Under the pieces are notes generated by a model that was given only the letters and a program-made list of their open reading frames with translations, made no database searches and had not been told where the DNA came from. From the NCBI GenBank assembly GCA_933207985.1, contig OW240913.1, positions 328,035,598-328,099,597 on the forward strand: 64,000 nucleotides of DNA, in the 5' to 3' direction. The stretch is from Pelobates cultripes (lineage: Eukaryota > Chordata > Amphibia > Anura > Pelobatidae). The first letter of the stretch is position 1; every line of letters begins with the position of its first letter. Both the position numbers and the translations under genes were made by a program. This document shows, one piece after another, positions 1-10,491 of the stretch.

Positions 1-1850
1 AATACTTGGTGAGTAATTGTCTGAACAGCATTGACAGATGTGCAATATAGCAGTTTCTTCAGGAAAAAATTAACAGTTTGTCCAGTGTGTCAGCTAGATC
101 TTTTTAGTGCTTTGGAGGTCTTGGCCCCATTATGGATGATTTAGAAATTGAGGCAAGCTAACATCAGCTGCATGAGTTGCAAGCCCTGGTTAGTAGGCTT
201 AATCTGCATTCCACAATTCACTTACATCAAGAAATTGGAAGAGCCCCTCTGGCCAGAATATAAGTATGGGCTGACAATGCCTTGATTTGTTGAGAGAGAG
301 AATAAATGGGTTTTTCAAAAGATGAGGAAATATCACCATTACTGGCCAATTTACAGCATTTTATCTGTTCTTCAAACATGTCACTTTTGTTATTGTTGCA
401 CGGTAATTACATAGAGAGACTGAAAGAAAACAAATTCTTGTTACATATTCAGATGGATCGGAAAAAAAAAATCATATAATCCTGATAAATGCCTATTTAT
501 GATCTACATGGGTGGAAGGCTCATTTTAATTTTGAATAGCTAGCACAGTCATAAATGGGATATAGGATTAAATCCCTCACAATCCGATTACTTCCAACTA
601 AAATATTATTATTTTTTTTAATGCATTTTAAGAACACTAGGAAGTCAGCAAGTGCTAGATTTTGAAATAATTCTGCCAGAATGTATGTTTATGCAAGTTA
701 ATTTAATAAAAGGTATTATCTCACTCACTAGTAATTAAACCAACAGAAAGCCAAAAGGATATAGTTTTTTCCCCCCCTTTACTTTATCCCATAGCGCATC
801 TTAAATTGTAGGGTTTTTTTCCTTTCAAGTATGAAAATAGGAGAATTCAGGGTTCCAAAAAAATAAGTAAAAAATCACCCATTTTAATATTTTTCAATTA
901 CCATTTTGGAATAAACTTGTCAATTCACAGTTTGTATATATATATATATATGCTTAGATTTAACCGATTACATTTAGAAATACGGTAAGTGCAATAATTA
1001 GACTGGAATTAAAATATCGGGTATATGAAGGTATAAGAGCTTTCAATGTAATTTATAGCTTGAGCATTATTTGCAGCTGGGTGCGTAATGCATTTTAATG
1101 TGTATTAAAAGGTCTTAACATATGCCCTCACACCAATCCAGAAACAAATATAGAATTTATTGTATATATTTTTCCTATTCTGTCATGGTTGATAATATGT
1201 TATTCTTTATTTATACAATGCAAGACATATTAACACCCGGATATCAAAATGTAATCTAAACAGCAGATATGGAGACATTTTGTAATGGTACTCTTTTGAA
1301 CTATATTTTGCATTTTAATTTTTACTTTCGCAATTTACTATTTAGTTAACAAACCTTGAAAGAAAAAGTATTACTCCTGCATTCAAATACTATCCTTCTT
1401 ATTATAACTGTATTTATTTTAAATACCCTTAAATGTTTTTATATTTGTCTGCTATATTTATCTTATGTGTCCTTATCCAATAAAATAATTTTATGTATGA
1501 TATTAAAATTAGCATTTTCTGTTTTGGTTTATTTTGATGAGTATCCCCTCCTACGTTGGATGCTAGTTTGATACATCTTCTTGTATATTTAATTTGTGCT
1601 TTAATTTCAACTTTCCTGAGTCTAGTATTATAATATTCCCTTTATGGGAATATATTATATATTTTCTCCTGGAACAATAATGACATTTTATTTGTTGCAA
1701 AACACTACATATTTAATGATATTTTTTTAAAACAAAAATGTATTGATTTGCGCTCTCCCGGTACCATGTTAAATAACATTTATAACCTAGCAGTTGTTAT
1801 TCTTTTATTTTGTTAAATTATTCAATGAAGATAAATGGCTAACATCTGCA
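1..1850. other. AT-rich intergenic DNA, no gene seen
   Basis: No convincing coding frame, RNA gene or element boundary was found. The open frames are short and have AT-driven composition. A short (TA)n run lies near 936-952. The stretch reads as ordinary single-copy vertebrate intergenic sequence. Confidence 0.6.
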
Positions 1851-1854
1851 AGTT

Positions 1855-2160
1855 GCCTACAAATCATAAAGTCAAGTCTGAGATGTTTAACAGCAAATTT
1901 GACTCCCTGTGTCTGATAAGATCAAAGAGGCAGAATGTTAGATGTCCTATAGCTTTAGTTGGCTATTACTCCGGTGTTATGTTTGAGGTGTGCAAATAGC
2001 AGGAGGTCTTCATAAAATCTTGAAGGGAGAGATGATTACATTCAAAGCTGACTCTTTCTGGAAACAGTGAGAATAAAGACGGCAACTGGGCTGCCTCTGC
2101 GAGAACTGACAGGTGACGCTCTAAATGGGCAGCAGCAGATATCACACGCAGCTTCATAAT
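1855..2160. other. Candidate conserved non-coding element
   Basis: The base composition is balanced and there are no simple repeats, homopolymers or transposon termini, unlike the AT-rich flanks. The minus strand is open for 63 codons (2157-1966), but no domain, splice context or codon pattern points to a protein. This texture is typical of conserved regulatory elements in vertebrate gene deserts. The call is inference from composition only. It could equally be ordinary unique DNA or a lone exon. Confidence 0.25.
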
Positions 2161-2164
2161 CCAT

Positions 2165-3160
2165 AAAGAAAAAAATAAATATTATGTGTAAGGTTGCGGA
2201 TTAAACAGCTAATTTCTATGCGTTCCTACTGACTTTTGGTAAGTCGGTGCTAGGGTAAAATCAGCCACTTAAAATGACTCGGGGGTCAACGGTAACAAGA
2301 GAAAATAGATCTTACAAATGACGTACCTCATACCTTATCTTTGTAATGAAATGCCTCTTCTGTGTATTTATACTCTATGGGGGCATATCAGATCAATCAA
2401 ACCTACTGGCAGAACAATTTATTATTATTGTATACATTACTGGTGGTAAAGCAGTATGGAATTAAGTACAACACAAGCTACTGCAATACTGAAAGCTGAG
2501 GTCATTTAATAAACAACCACCGCTAATGGAGGAGAACCGAGCTTATTCTATTACAGCCATGTTCAGCTTTCTAATACGAATACATTTGCCAGCTTTTACA
2601 GACGCTTGTTTCTAGGCAAATGCATATTAAAGAGAGTGTAAAAGAAGGTTAAAGAAGCCACTTAGTGCTTAGTGGTATATCCACAAGACACTGAGGTACG
2701 GGATGTTCAATTTGCTCCAAAGTAATTGAGTTATAATAATAATAATTTATTTTTCAACGTTTTTTTTTGCTGTTTTGATCTTAATAATACAAATTAATTA
2801 GACCATTTATGCCAGTGAAAATATACTGACGGTTTCATTTACTAACTATGGAATTAAAGAAAATAAAAAAGCAAGTGGAGGCCACGATAGCCAGTTGTAA
2901 AAAAGAATTGAGTTGGAGAATGTTTCTGTGAGTTATGTGTTAGCTAGAGACTTGCGATTCCTTTGGCTGATTATTCTCAAATCCTTATTTCATTAATAAA
3001 CTCTCTAGCATTGTATTTTATATGATCCACTAACTATAGTACTAGTTTCAGAATGGCTGCTTGGTGTGCAGGTGGCTTGTTGGGAACCACTGTGTTCCAG
3101 ATTTTTAGGTCGCTACAATGTTATGAAACTTGTTTGTGATTGCAGCCTGTAGGCTGAATG
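2165..3160. other. AT-rich intergenic DNA, no gene seen
   Basis: Nothing beyond short A/T runs and a small ATA repeat near 2735-2750 was seen on either strand. Confidence 0.6.
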
Positions 3161-3163
3161 TCG

Positions 3164-3540
3164 TTAAAGGAGCGCTCCACACACCTAAAGCACTTTAGCT
3201 TGCTCGGAGTGTGTGCTCTTTTTTTTTAATTTTGCTAAAAGTGCAGATATCAATAGGAATTGGTACTTTTATCATTTATATTGGTTGCACCCCCTGGCTG
3301 TCAACCAGTCAACATGTCCTATTACTTCCTGGTTGTTTAATTCAGTGGAGTTAAACTCAAGAGGCAAACAATTGCCCAGAGCCCCTGCCTTGCAAAGACT
3401 TCTCATTGAGCTGCATTGGGAAGTCTCTGATTGGACAGCCACAGAAAGTCTGAAACACATTACTACACCAAATAAATGCAGTCTGGTGTACAATATGTTG
3501 TTGGTAAATCCACTTTGGAATCAGAGAAGGGGGTAAGCAT
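3164..3540. mobile_element. TTAA-type MITE-like repeat
   Basis: It begins with TTAA (3164-3167) followed by AGGAGCGCTCCACACACC, then a subterminal near-palindrome (CACACACCTAAAGCA ... TGCTCGGAGTGTGTG). The same architecture, TTAA plus AGG[A/G] plus a short hairpin, recurs at many places in the window. The interior is moderately GC-rich without coding potential. The right end is not clear, so the boundary near 3540 is approximate. Confidence 0.45.
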
Positions 3541-3544
3541 TACG

Positions 3545-4030
3545 TTCTTATATTAAATATATCTAGAATTTTTATTCATTTACCCAATGCATGTAACCCA
3601 AAGAAATCTATGTATTTTATTTTCCTTGCGCAGAAGGGATTGCTACAAGTTATGTTGCAGAATTGTGGATATATATTTTGTAGCAAGAGGAAAATCTTTA
3701 AAGAATTAAAGTTATTAATCTGCTCATAATGTTAAGCACATTTAAAATATATTTTCCCCAAAAAATGTATGGCAGGCACTTCTAGGCATAAGGTAAATCA
3801 TAAAAAAGAGGAAAATAAATACAGCCATCAAAAGAAAAGCACAATGCACTGACATTGAGCAGAACCGTGATCTTTTCTTTGTACCTTAACAAAAGAGTGC
3901 TAACGTTTTGACCTCAACATCTTTCTCAAACCTAGTATTCAGCTGCACCCTATAATGTTATACAGTCATCATCTAATACAAAACACATGAAAAAAGAAAG
4001 AGGATGGATTTTTTCCCCCATATTTGACAC
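3545..4030. other. AT-rich intergenic DNA, no gene seen
   Basis: No coding frame, RNA or repeat boundary was recognised here. Confidence 0.5.
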
Positions 4031-4039
4031 AGTATGCTT

Positions 4040-5260
4040 GTATTTTTAACTTTTTTGCATCGGTATAGACAGGGATTGATGTTGTTCCTGCATCCTAGGG
4101 GGTACCAGAGTAGCCCATTAATCGTACGTCCCCTGAGTGGGGTTGGCTGTCTGGCTCTGCCCTGTCGCCCATAATATTTGTGTGTGCACGTCCACGAGTT
4201 CTCCTTCCGATCCCACTAGACTGTTCTCCCAAGGTCCCCAGATTTTTTGGAAAGCTGCGGTGGTCCCTTTCACCCTGGCTGTCAAATTGTCCATTAGTTT
4301 GCTCTCCTTGATCCTGGTGATTACTCCCGAGAATATCGGGCCCCCCGGGGTTAACCAAGAGGTTGCTATACCCAAGGATCCATTATAGGAGTCCTATCAA
4401 AGAACCGAGTCAACAAGTTCTCTACTGATTTCCAAAATCTGACTATAGTGGGGCATTCCCACAACATATGTAAGTATGTCAGTCTAGCTCCACATCTCCT
4501 CCAACAGTCATCTGTAGCGTTTTTTTTGCATTCTAAAAAGTTTTACTGGTGTTGTATACCACCTGAACACGGTTTTCCAGGTCTGTTCCTGGAGGGTCAC
4601 GCACATCGACAAATTTTTGTTTGCTTACCATATCTCCTGCCATTTAATTCTCTCCAACACCTCATCCAGGTCCCTTTCCCATTGGTCAGTATACCCTAAA
4701 CGTCCCCATTCAGTGTTTTCGAAGCAGAGGTGGGCATATATCTGCGTTATCAGTCCTTTGGGTGCGACCTCTGCCACACATAGTCTCTCAAAGAAGGTGT
4801 GTGTCCTACAGGCTGCTGCTTTAATGTGTGGTTGGTTAGCAAAATCTCTGAGCTGTATGTATCTAAAGTAATCTGAAGGTGTTAAGTGGCTGCGCTGTTT
4901 AAGGTCGTTGAATGGTACTACCTCCTTGCCCTGAAATAAATGGCATATTCTCTGGAGGCCCACCCTTTCCAGGTTTCGGAAATCTCTTGCGGCCATGCCT
5001 GGTGGGAAAGCCCTATTACGAAGGAGTGGCATTAAGGGAGAAGGAGAAGTTGCTAGACCAAACTTAATGCTGGTCAAGTTCCAAATCCTTAGGGAGTTGA
5101 GGATTGCCGGGCAGGTTACCCTAATTAGAGGTCTGTGTTCCCTGGTGACCCACATTGTAAATTGAGGTATGTCTGCTCCCACCATGAAAGACTCTATCTC
5201 CACCCACTTCCTGTCGTCTGGAGGGGAATGCCACATTGCTATTTGCATCAATTGTGCCGC
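4040..5260 (-). pseudogene. L1-like LINE fragment: C-terminal part of ORF2
   Basis: The minus strand carries a 208-codon open frame (5251-4625) with the features of the region after the reverse transcriptase domain of L1-type ORF2: a SPLMPLLRN segment, a GLQRICHLF segment and a RDFANQPHIKAA segment. After a frame change near 4620 the frame continues with a cysteine/histidine cluster, CWRRCGARLTYLHMLWECP followed by a FWKSV segment (about 4530-4440). That is the C-terminal zinc-knuckle-like region of L1 ORF2. More stops and frame changes follow down to about 4095. Endonuclease and catalytic RT motifs are absent, so the copy is 5'-truncated near 5260, as is usual for LINE insertions. A T-rich stretch near 4045-4056 may be the remnant poly(A) tail. 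It is non-functional. Confidence 0.75.
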
Positions 5261-5284
5261 TAAATAATAGCCACACTTTTTTCA

Positions 5285-5580
5285 TGTGTTTGTGCCTAAC
5301 CAGGGGTGCATTCCATGTTCATTTGCAGACTAGACTGTAGAAGGACCAATGTCCAGTTTGAAACAATGCCACTTTTATGTAATAATATATATTTTTTAAA
5401 GCACAATAAAGCAGAAAAATATGACCAGGAGAAAATGGCGGCGCCCGCGAGGGACAGATTCAGGTAAGTAAATCTTTCCTTTCCTTGTCCCTCTGGCCAC
5501 TGGCCCTCCAGCGGCGACTTCACTGTCGGGAGTCTTTGCAAATTATGTAAATTTCCCAGACAGTGACAGTGTCGCTTTAA
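5285..5580. mobile_element. TTAA-type repeat fragment
   Basis: A GC-rich island (GGCGGCGCCCGCG, near 5438-5450) lies in AT-rich DNA and ends in GACAGTGTCGCTTTAA, with TTAA at 5577-5580. That ending resembles the TTAA-flanked repeats elsewhere in the window. The left boundary is unresolved and there is no coding potential. Confidence 0.35.
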
Positions 5581-5584
5581 TATT

Positions 5585-6305
5585 ACTCATATACAAATGT
5601 TTTTAAAAACGTGTTCATTCGCACTTTTAAAAATGGCAATTTTTAGGCTGATTTTATTCATTCAAGTTCATTTATGAACATTTTTCTCATTTTTATTTGT
5701 TTTGTTGCTTTTCTGTTACATGGGACAAATGATTTAGCTGCTGTTTGTTTATATATATTTTAGTATTTTGCCTAAATCAAAGCAAACTACACTTTAGTAA
5801 ATTACTTTCACGTATACCCTATTTTATTTCTATATTGGCACTATCCCTAAAAGGATTATTGACCAAAATTAGATCTGACTTTTTTTAAATAGATTACATT
5901 GTGTAAATGATAATGAAATTTGGGCCACAGTTTATTTAATTGAACTTCCATTATATCAAGACAATCAGCCGTTTAGTTTTTTCTTCTGTAAGGAGGGAAA
6001 GTATTAAAAAAAGTTTAGGCTTCTAGAAGACACTATTTGGTCTAAATGTAACTGAAATGCAATAAATACAATTAAGGATACAATCACATTTTTTATAAAA
6101 TAATATTCATTGACATAGTTGTAAAACTATCATTACAAAAAAAAAAAATGCATTTCTGAACATCCAAAATACTTATTTTCATCTTCCCCCTTTACTGGGA
6201 CCTGGATAAAAGGAGAATTGAAATATTATCCCTCACTATTTATCACTACCTATGAATTGTGTAAATCACAATTCGTAGGCGACGGGTTGAGTTCTTAAAA
6301 ATATA
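5585..6305. other. AT-rich intergenic DNA, no gene seen
   Basis: The stretch is poly-A/T rich and includes an A12 run near 6138-6149. No gene or element boundary was seen. Confidence 0.55.
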
Positions 6306-6310
6306 GGTTT

Positions 6311-6796
6311 TTATATATATATACAATATTGTCTAGCATCCTTGGCTAAGCCAGGCCAAAAGAAGGTATGGGTAAACCTGTACCTATTGCGGCTGACCCC
6401 TAAGTGGCTCGCCAGGGGAATATCATGGGCTATCTGCATTAATTCTCTCCTGTATTTCTGTGGAACTACTAATTGCCAGGTTTGGACTAGTAGGAACATG
6501 ACATTGACCCTTTCAGAGTCACGGTACAATAACCCCTTGTGCAAGGAATATCTCTCTTCTTCTAATCCTGCCTGTGACTGAGTGACTTTATCCCTATAAA
6601 CCTGTAACGTGGGGTCACTAAGGGTTTCCTGCCCAAATGCTGTGGGGATATCCCAGGGAATGGGGTTAACGTTTTGGGTATGTGTGCTTACCTGGACCTC
6701 AGAGTGTGTGTTGTTTTCTGTGGTGTGGGCCTGAGACCGGGTAGTAACTAGGTAGGTCTTGTTGGTGCCTTGAGTTGGGACAAAAGCTGAAGTCAT
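6311..6796 (-). pseudogene. Ty3/gypsy integrase N-terminal zinc-binding region (truncated)
   Basis: This minus-strand frame of 161 codons begins just after the protease remnant. The segment VTTRSQAHTTE (about residues 18-28) resembles the linker ahead of integrase in SCAN-type gypsy elements. Near the end come AHDIPLASHLG and FFWPGLAKDARQYC, the histidines and first cysteine of the HHCC zinc-binding motif of retroviral-type integrases. The DDE catalytic core is missing because the element stops within the HHCC motif at about 6325. Protease remnants lie directly upstream, and no reverse transcriptase lies between. That fits a gag-PR-IN-RT order as in Gmr1-like elements, although an internal deletion of RT cannot be excluded. 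Confidence 0.8.
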
Positions 6797-7020
6797 TGGG
6801 CCAAGATCATCAGCAAAACATCAGCGGGAAGTTCCTGGATCAATCCCACATTAATTAATCCTGCTCCGGCACCCCAGTTCAGATGTACTCTGGCCATGGG
6901 TAACCTGTGGATTGTTCCCCCTGCCACCCGCAGAGCCACATCACCTCCGATGCGGAATCTGGAACCAGATGACGTCGGACCATTGTGAGGGTGGCAGTGG
7001 AATCTCGCACCCCTGTGTCA
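6795..7020 (-). pseudogene. Ty3/gypsy aspartic protease remnant
   Basis: Translation of the minus strand gives, in one frame, a DTG tripeptide (7020-7012) followed shortly by VRRHLVP. In a second frame it gives VALRVAGGTIHRLPMARVHL and VGLIQELPADVLL. These match the layout of retropepsins in gypsy elements: active-site DTG/A, a middle strand segment, and an LPxxVLLGxD-like end. At least two frame changes and one stop separate the pieces, so it is dead. It sits between the gag remnants (7400-8082) and the integrase start (from 6796). Recognition is by motif pattern only. Confidence 0.65.
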
Positions 7021-7024
7021 TCTT

Positions 7025-7395
7025 TCCGTTTAGATGAATGGTCTGTCGATGGTGTTGCTGGTTGTCGGTATCAGCCTGTATAGGGTCAGCCTCGAGTAGG
7101 ATACTCCAGTGTGCCTCCGAATCTTCCGCTCTGCAGTTCAGATAATAGTGAGTTGCTGCCCGAGCTGGAGGAGGTGGCCCTGGTCGGATCCACGCAGCTT
7201 GGTTCCGGTTCTGAGTGCAGTCTCTCAAGGTTAGGCATGTGTCCTGATTGTTGTGGTGCTGGTGGCCCTGGGTTATTGTGCAGTGGTCTAGAGCCTGAAG
7301 TTAATCCGTGATTACCTGCGGGCATCTTGGTACACGTCGGCTTGCCTGGCTGCTTCAGAGAGGGCGATAGGTTTTTGGTCTCTTACCCACTCCTG
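7025..7395 (-). pseudogene. Gypsy gag-PR spacer, badly decayed
   Basis: The minus strand shows proline-rich, low-information frames (for example WIRPGPPPPARAATHYY), consistent with the variable gag C-terminus. No intact CCHC knuckle could be found. It is assigned to the element only because it lies between recognisable gag and protease pieces. Confidence 0.45.
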
Positions 7396-7399
7396 CACT

Positions 7400-8082
7400 T
7401 CTGGGTTTAGTCCATTAAAAAATTATTCTAGCAGAACTAGCTGGGTGATCTCTTCTGATGTAATTGCTTGGTTTGATTGTAGCTAGGCTAGGGCCGCCCT
7501 CTGCATAAGGCAAACCCATTCGGTGTAGGAGGACCTTCTCCTGTTTCTTGGTTTCCCTGAAGCATCTCCTGAATGCTTCTGGGGTGATGGCATATCTCAC
7601 CAAAAATAACTTCCTTCACCCGGTTATAGTCAGTGATTTCTTCATCTGGTTCAGCTCGGTATGCGTCTGCTGCATGGCCGGACAGCTTTCCCGCTACGAT
7701 CTGTACCCAGCCTGCACTGCCACTCACAATCTTGCAGGAAGCCGTCGATCCCTTCCTCGGCTTCCACAAACTTTTTAAAAGCATTGTGTGGTACTTTTAC
7801 TTTTGTCTCTGGTGCCTGGGTAGAGGTTGGCTGTCTCTCAGAGGCACGCTATTCCACCAGCCTAAGTTGGTTCTCCCGGTCTTGCCTCGCTGTAATAAAA
7901 GCATCCACGTGAGCCAGCGTTGCCTGTACCAGCTCTATTGAGGGGTTTTCTCCATAAAATGCTAGCCTGCGTTTCACTTCTCTGTCAAACTCCGTATCCA
8001 TGGTTTCTGCAGCCATACTGCGTGCCCAGTTTCCCTCGGTCAGTTCTGCAATCAGCGCAGCTTCCAGCAATTTCGTCTCCAT
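7400..8082 (-). pseudogene. Ty3/gypsy gag with SCAN-like capsid segment
   Basis: The minus-strand frame starting at ATG 8082 gives METKLLEAALIAELTEGNWA and continues for 77 codons to 7849, rich in charged residues. Frames at 7784-7488 and 7603-7415 then carry a capsid-like segment. It includes an EEITDYNRVKEVI stretch and a YAITPEAFRRCFRETKK stretch, which resemble the SCAN-related capsid domain of Gmr1-like gypsy elements ('YxxVKxAILxRYxITPExYRxxFR' pattern). At least two frameshifts separate the pieces. The ATG lies about 120 bp inside the primer binding site, as expected for a first gag codon. The SCAN/capsid relationship is established for this element group; the assignment here rests on motif resemblance. 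Confidence 0.75.
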
Positions 8083-8200
8083 TCACCTTTCCTTTCATGT
8101 AACCTAATTTTTACGAATTGCTGCTGGGGCACGAACCGCTGTTGCTTTCACTTTGCGTTCATTTATCGGAATCCATACGAACACTGCTTCCTTTTGCTTG

Positions 8201-8220
8201 TATCCCGCCGCTTGCCACCA
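8201..8220 (-). other. Gypsy primer binding site (tRNA-Leu-like)
   Basis: Read on the minus strand, TGGTGGCAAGCGGCGGGATA lies two bases inside the LTR edge. It begins with TGG, the complement of a tRNA CCA end, and closely matches the complement of the 3' end of a vertebrate tRNA-Leu (AAG/UAG type). Relative to TGGTGGCAGCGGTGGGA it has one inserted base and one substitution. It fixes the orientation of the element and the inner LTR boundary. Confidence 0.7.
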
Positions 8221-8222
8221 AT

Positions 8223-9145
8223 TGTAGCGGAGCTCCAGTAGCAGCATAAATATCTCCGCTGTAGACTCCTTGTCGCTGAAGAAGCACTAAGATATCCAAG
8301 GCACAATCCCCCCGTAACTGGAGGACACACAGTTCTGGAAGTCAACTGATTTTTATTCAGCCACAGCTGGCTTTTATGTAACTCCCCATGCAAGGGGTTT
8401 CTTAAATCATATCCCAGGGTTTTTCCCCTGGTGGACCTTGTTGGGGACCGGGGACAAAGCCACATTTCCCAGACTCCTCCTCTGTATAATTGAATTATCT
8501 CCCAGGTACAGAAAATATACAATATTTATAAACGGTATAAAATACATTTTAATAGTTCAGAATCCCATGAAAGTTACTTCACTGAATAGCAAGGATTTGA
8601 GCACCCACTTTGTCAAAATATCCCTCAGATTCATTTGCCATTCGAAGTTTGGACCGGTCGACCACGAGGGGAAGCCCCAAAACAGTTCCAGAGAAATTTA
8701 GGCTTTGACCAGTCTTTTTTCAGGAGTTCTCATACTGCTAGCATACACCTGTTCCCCCTGTTCGGCAGTTTAGGTCTCCTTAACGCCATTCTCCTACTGA
8801 TTCGGTTAGTTGAATGGGCAGCGGTGTCAGTTTGAATGGGTGTTCACGGAGTAGAGTAGCCGAAATTAGATCCAGGTCGTCGACGACCATGTACCGCTAC
8901 CCACATTCGAGAGACAAAATGTCCACCGTTTGTTTGAACATGTGCGTTCGGTAATACGAACGGCAGCCACACAGGTGAAACACTTTCTTTAACAAGCAAT
9001 TTGTGGCTAGCAGCCAGGGGTGGTCGGGTATTAAATGATGCAAACCCAGAGACCACACAGATGTGGTTCGGTAAACGAACAGGAGGGCACGGACAGCAAT
9101 GCAAAGGGAATGAAAAAAAGGTATAGCAACGTTCACTCTGCTACA
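8223..9145 (-). repeat. Gypsy 5' LTR
   Basis: On the minus strand this 923-bp block starts TGTAGCAGAG (from 9145) and ends CTCCGCTACA (to 8223). These are short imperfect inverted termini of the 5'-TG...CA-3' type, followed after two bases by the primer binding site. Several GTTCGGTAA/ACGAAC motifs occur (8946-8962, 9067-9080). The outer edge is confirmed because plus-strand Tc1 transposase sequence begins immediately at 9146. The 3' LTR and the distal half of the element are absent, so no target duplication can be checked. Confidence 0.75.
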
Positions 9146-9853
9146 GTCATCTTCTCTGATGAGTCTAATTTCCAGCTTTGCCCAACACCTTTTCATCTAA
9201 TGAGTAGAAGCAGACCTGGCCTACAAGTAACAGTGTCTTGCACCCACTGTGAAATTTGCTGTAGGATTGTGATGTTCTGGGGTGCATCAGAAAGGGTGGA
9301 ATTGGGCAGATTCATCTTTGTGAAGGACACATGAATCAAGCCACATACATGATTATCTTAGAAGAAAACTTGTTTCCTTCTGCTTTGACAACATACCCTA
9401 ACTCTGAGGATTGTTTTTATTTTCCAGCAGGGCAATGCTCCATGCCAAAAAGCCAGGTCAATCAAGGTATTGATGGAGGACAACTAGAACAAGATCCTGT
9501 TGTGACCAGGCCAATTTCCAGACCTAAACCCTATTGAAAATATCTGCAATGTGATCAAGAGGCAGATGGGTGGAGTTATTCCATTAAATATTGATTTTGA
9601 AGCTCTTCTGATACTTTAGTATTGTGTTTAAAAATTAGTATGAACTTTGCATTATTCGAGATCTGCAAACACTGCATCTTTTTTGCTGTTATGACCAGCT
9701 GCGATTTTCTGTAAATAAATTATTTGGAATTCGGTAGTAATGTTGTCTGTAATTTATAGAATCAAACATAAAAGTAAATTTTACTAAAATATAACTATAT
9801 TGCAAGACAAGGAAACTAATAATTTTGCAGTGTTGTCTTTTTTTCAGAGCTAT
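9146..9853 (+). pseudogene. Tc1/mariner transposase, 3' half, interrupted by the gypsy LTR
   Basis: The first codons read VIFSDESNFQL, the strand with the first catalytic aspartate of Tc1 transposases (usual form FSDESxF). Then come IVMFWGA, an AT-rich linker, and a frame with NLFPSAL and a degenerate FQQDNAPxH-like segment, here YFPAGQCSMPKS after a frame change. Last come pieces equivalent to PDLNPIENIWNVIKRQMG, translated from 9519-9571 in mixed frames. The non-coding tail from 9655 (GAGATCTGCAAACACTGCAT, TAAATAAATTATTTGGAATTC) and a TTTTTCAGAGCTATG terminus near 9841-9855 look like the 3' end with its TIR. The 5' half is missing because the gypsy element inserted here and the other side was lost. 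Several frameshifts make it inactive. Confidence 0.8.
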
Positions 9854-9895
9854 GGATACATGGATAGATGGATAGATAGATAGATGATAGAAAGA
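9853..9895. repeat. GATA-type microsatellite
   Basis: ATGGATAGATGGATAGATAG and neighbouring bases form a short imperfect (GATA)n tract directly at the end of the Tc1 remnant. Confidence 0.8.
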
Positions 9896-9899
9896 AAAA

Positions 9900-10490
9900 T
9901 AATCCAGATACATTCAAATGGTTTTGAGTGGACTTATAAATTTGTTTTGTCTGAATCAATTTATCAGGAAAAAAAATCTTTTTAGTCGATTCATGATTAG
10001 GCATTTTCGGTTCAGACAAATCATGTCTATGTGATTATTTAGGGAAAAGCGATGAACAAATAAGGGAGTGAAAATGGGCCAATCAGTGTATTGCAAAATA
10101 TAAATATTTTGTGTATATTTTGTAGTACACTGATTTTTAGCACATTTTTGCTCCATTTGGTTTACACAAGTAGTAACCAACAGAGGGAAAAATAGGAGAA
10201 ACAGTAAAAAAACAAGAAATTTATATGAATATATCACAGATAAGCAGGAGATTGGAGGTACGCATTCACGGCCAAAAGTCGCATTCTTCCAATCAACAGC
10301 ATTTGATTCCAAGACCGAGTTTCACTTTGTCTGGAGAAGAAAATGCCTTTAGTGGCTAGGTTTGCCACCTTGTTTGGAAAAAAATACCTTTCATGCTAAT
10401 TTGCATAATTAATTATGTATGCGGGATGTCACTGGACACAACGTTATGGGATGTTGCGTAATGTTTGGAAGAGGAAAGTTCCCAAAATTG
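9900..10490. other. AT-rich intergenic DNA, no gene seen
   Basis: The minus strand is open for 118 codons (10312-9956), but the sequence is hydrophobic and low in information and matches no recognisable family. Nothing else is visible. Confidence 0.5.
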
Positions 10491-10491
10491 C

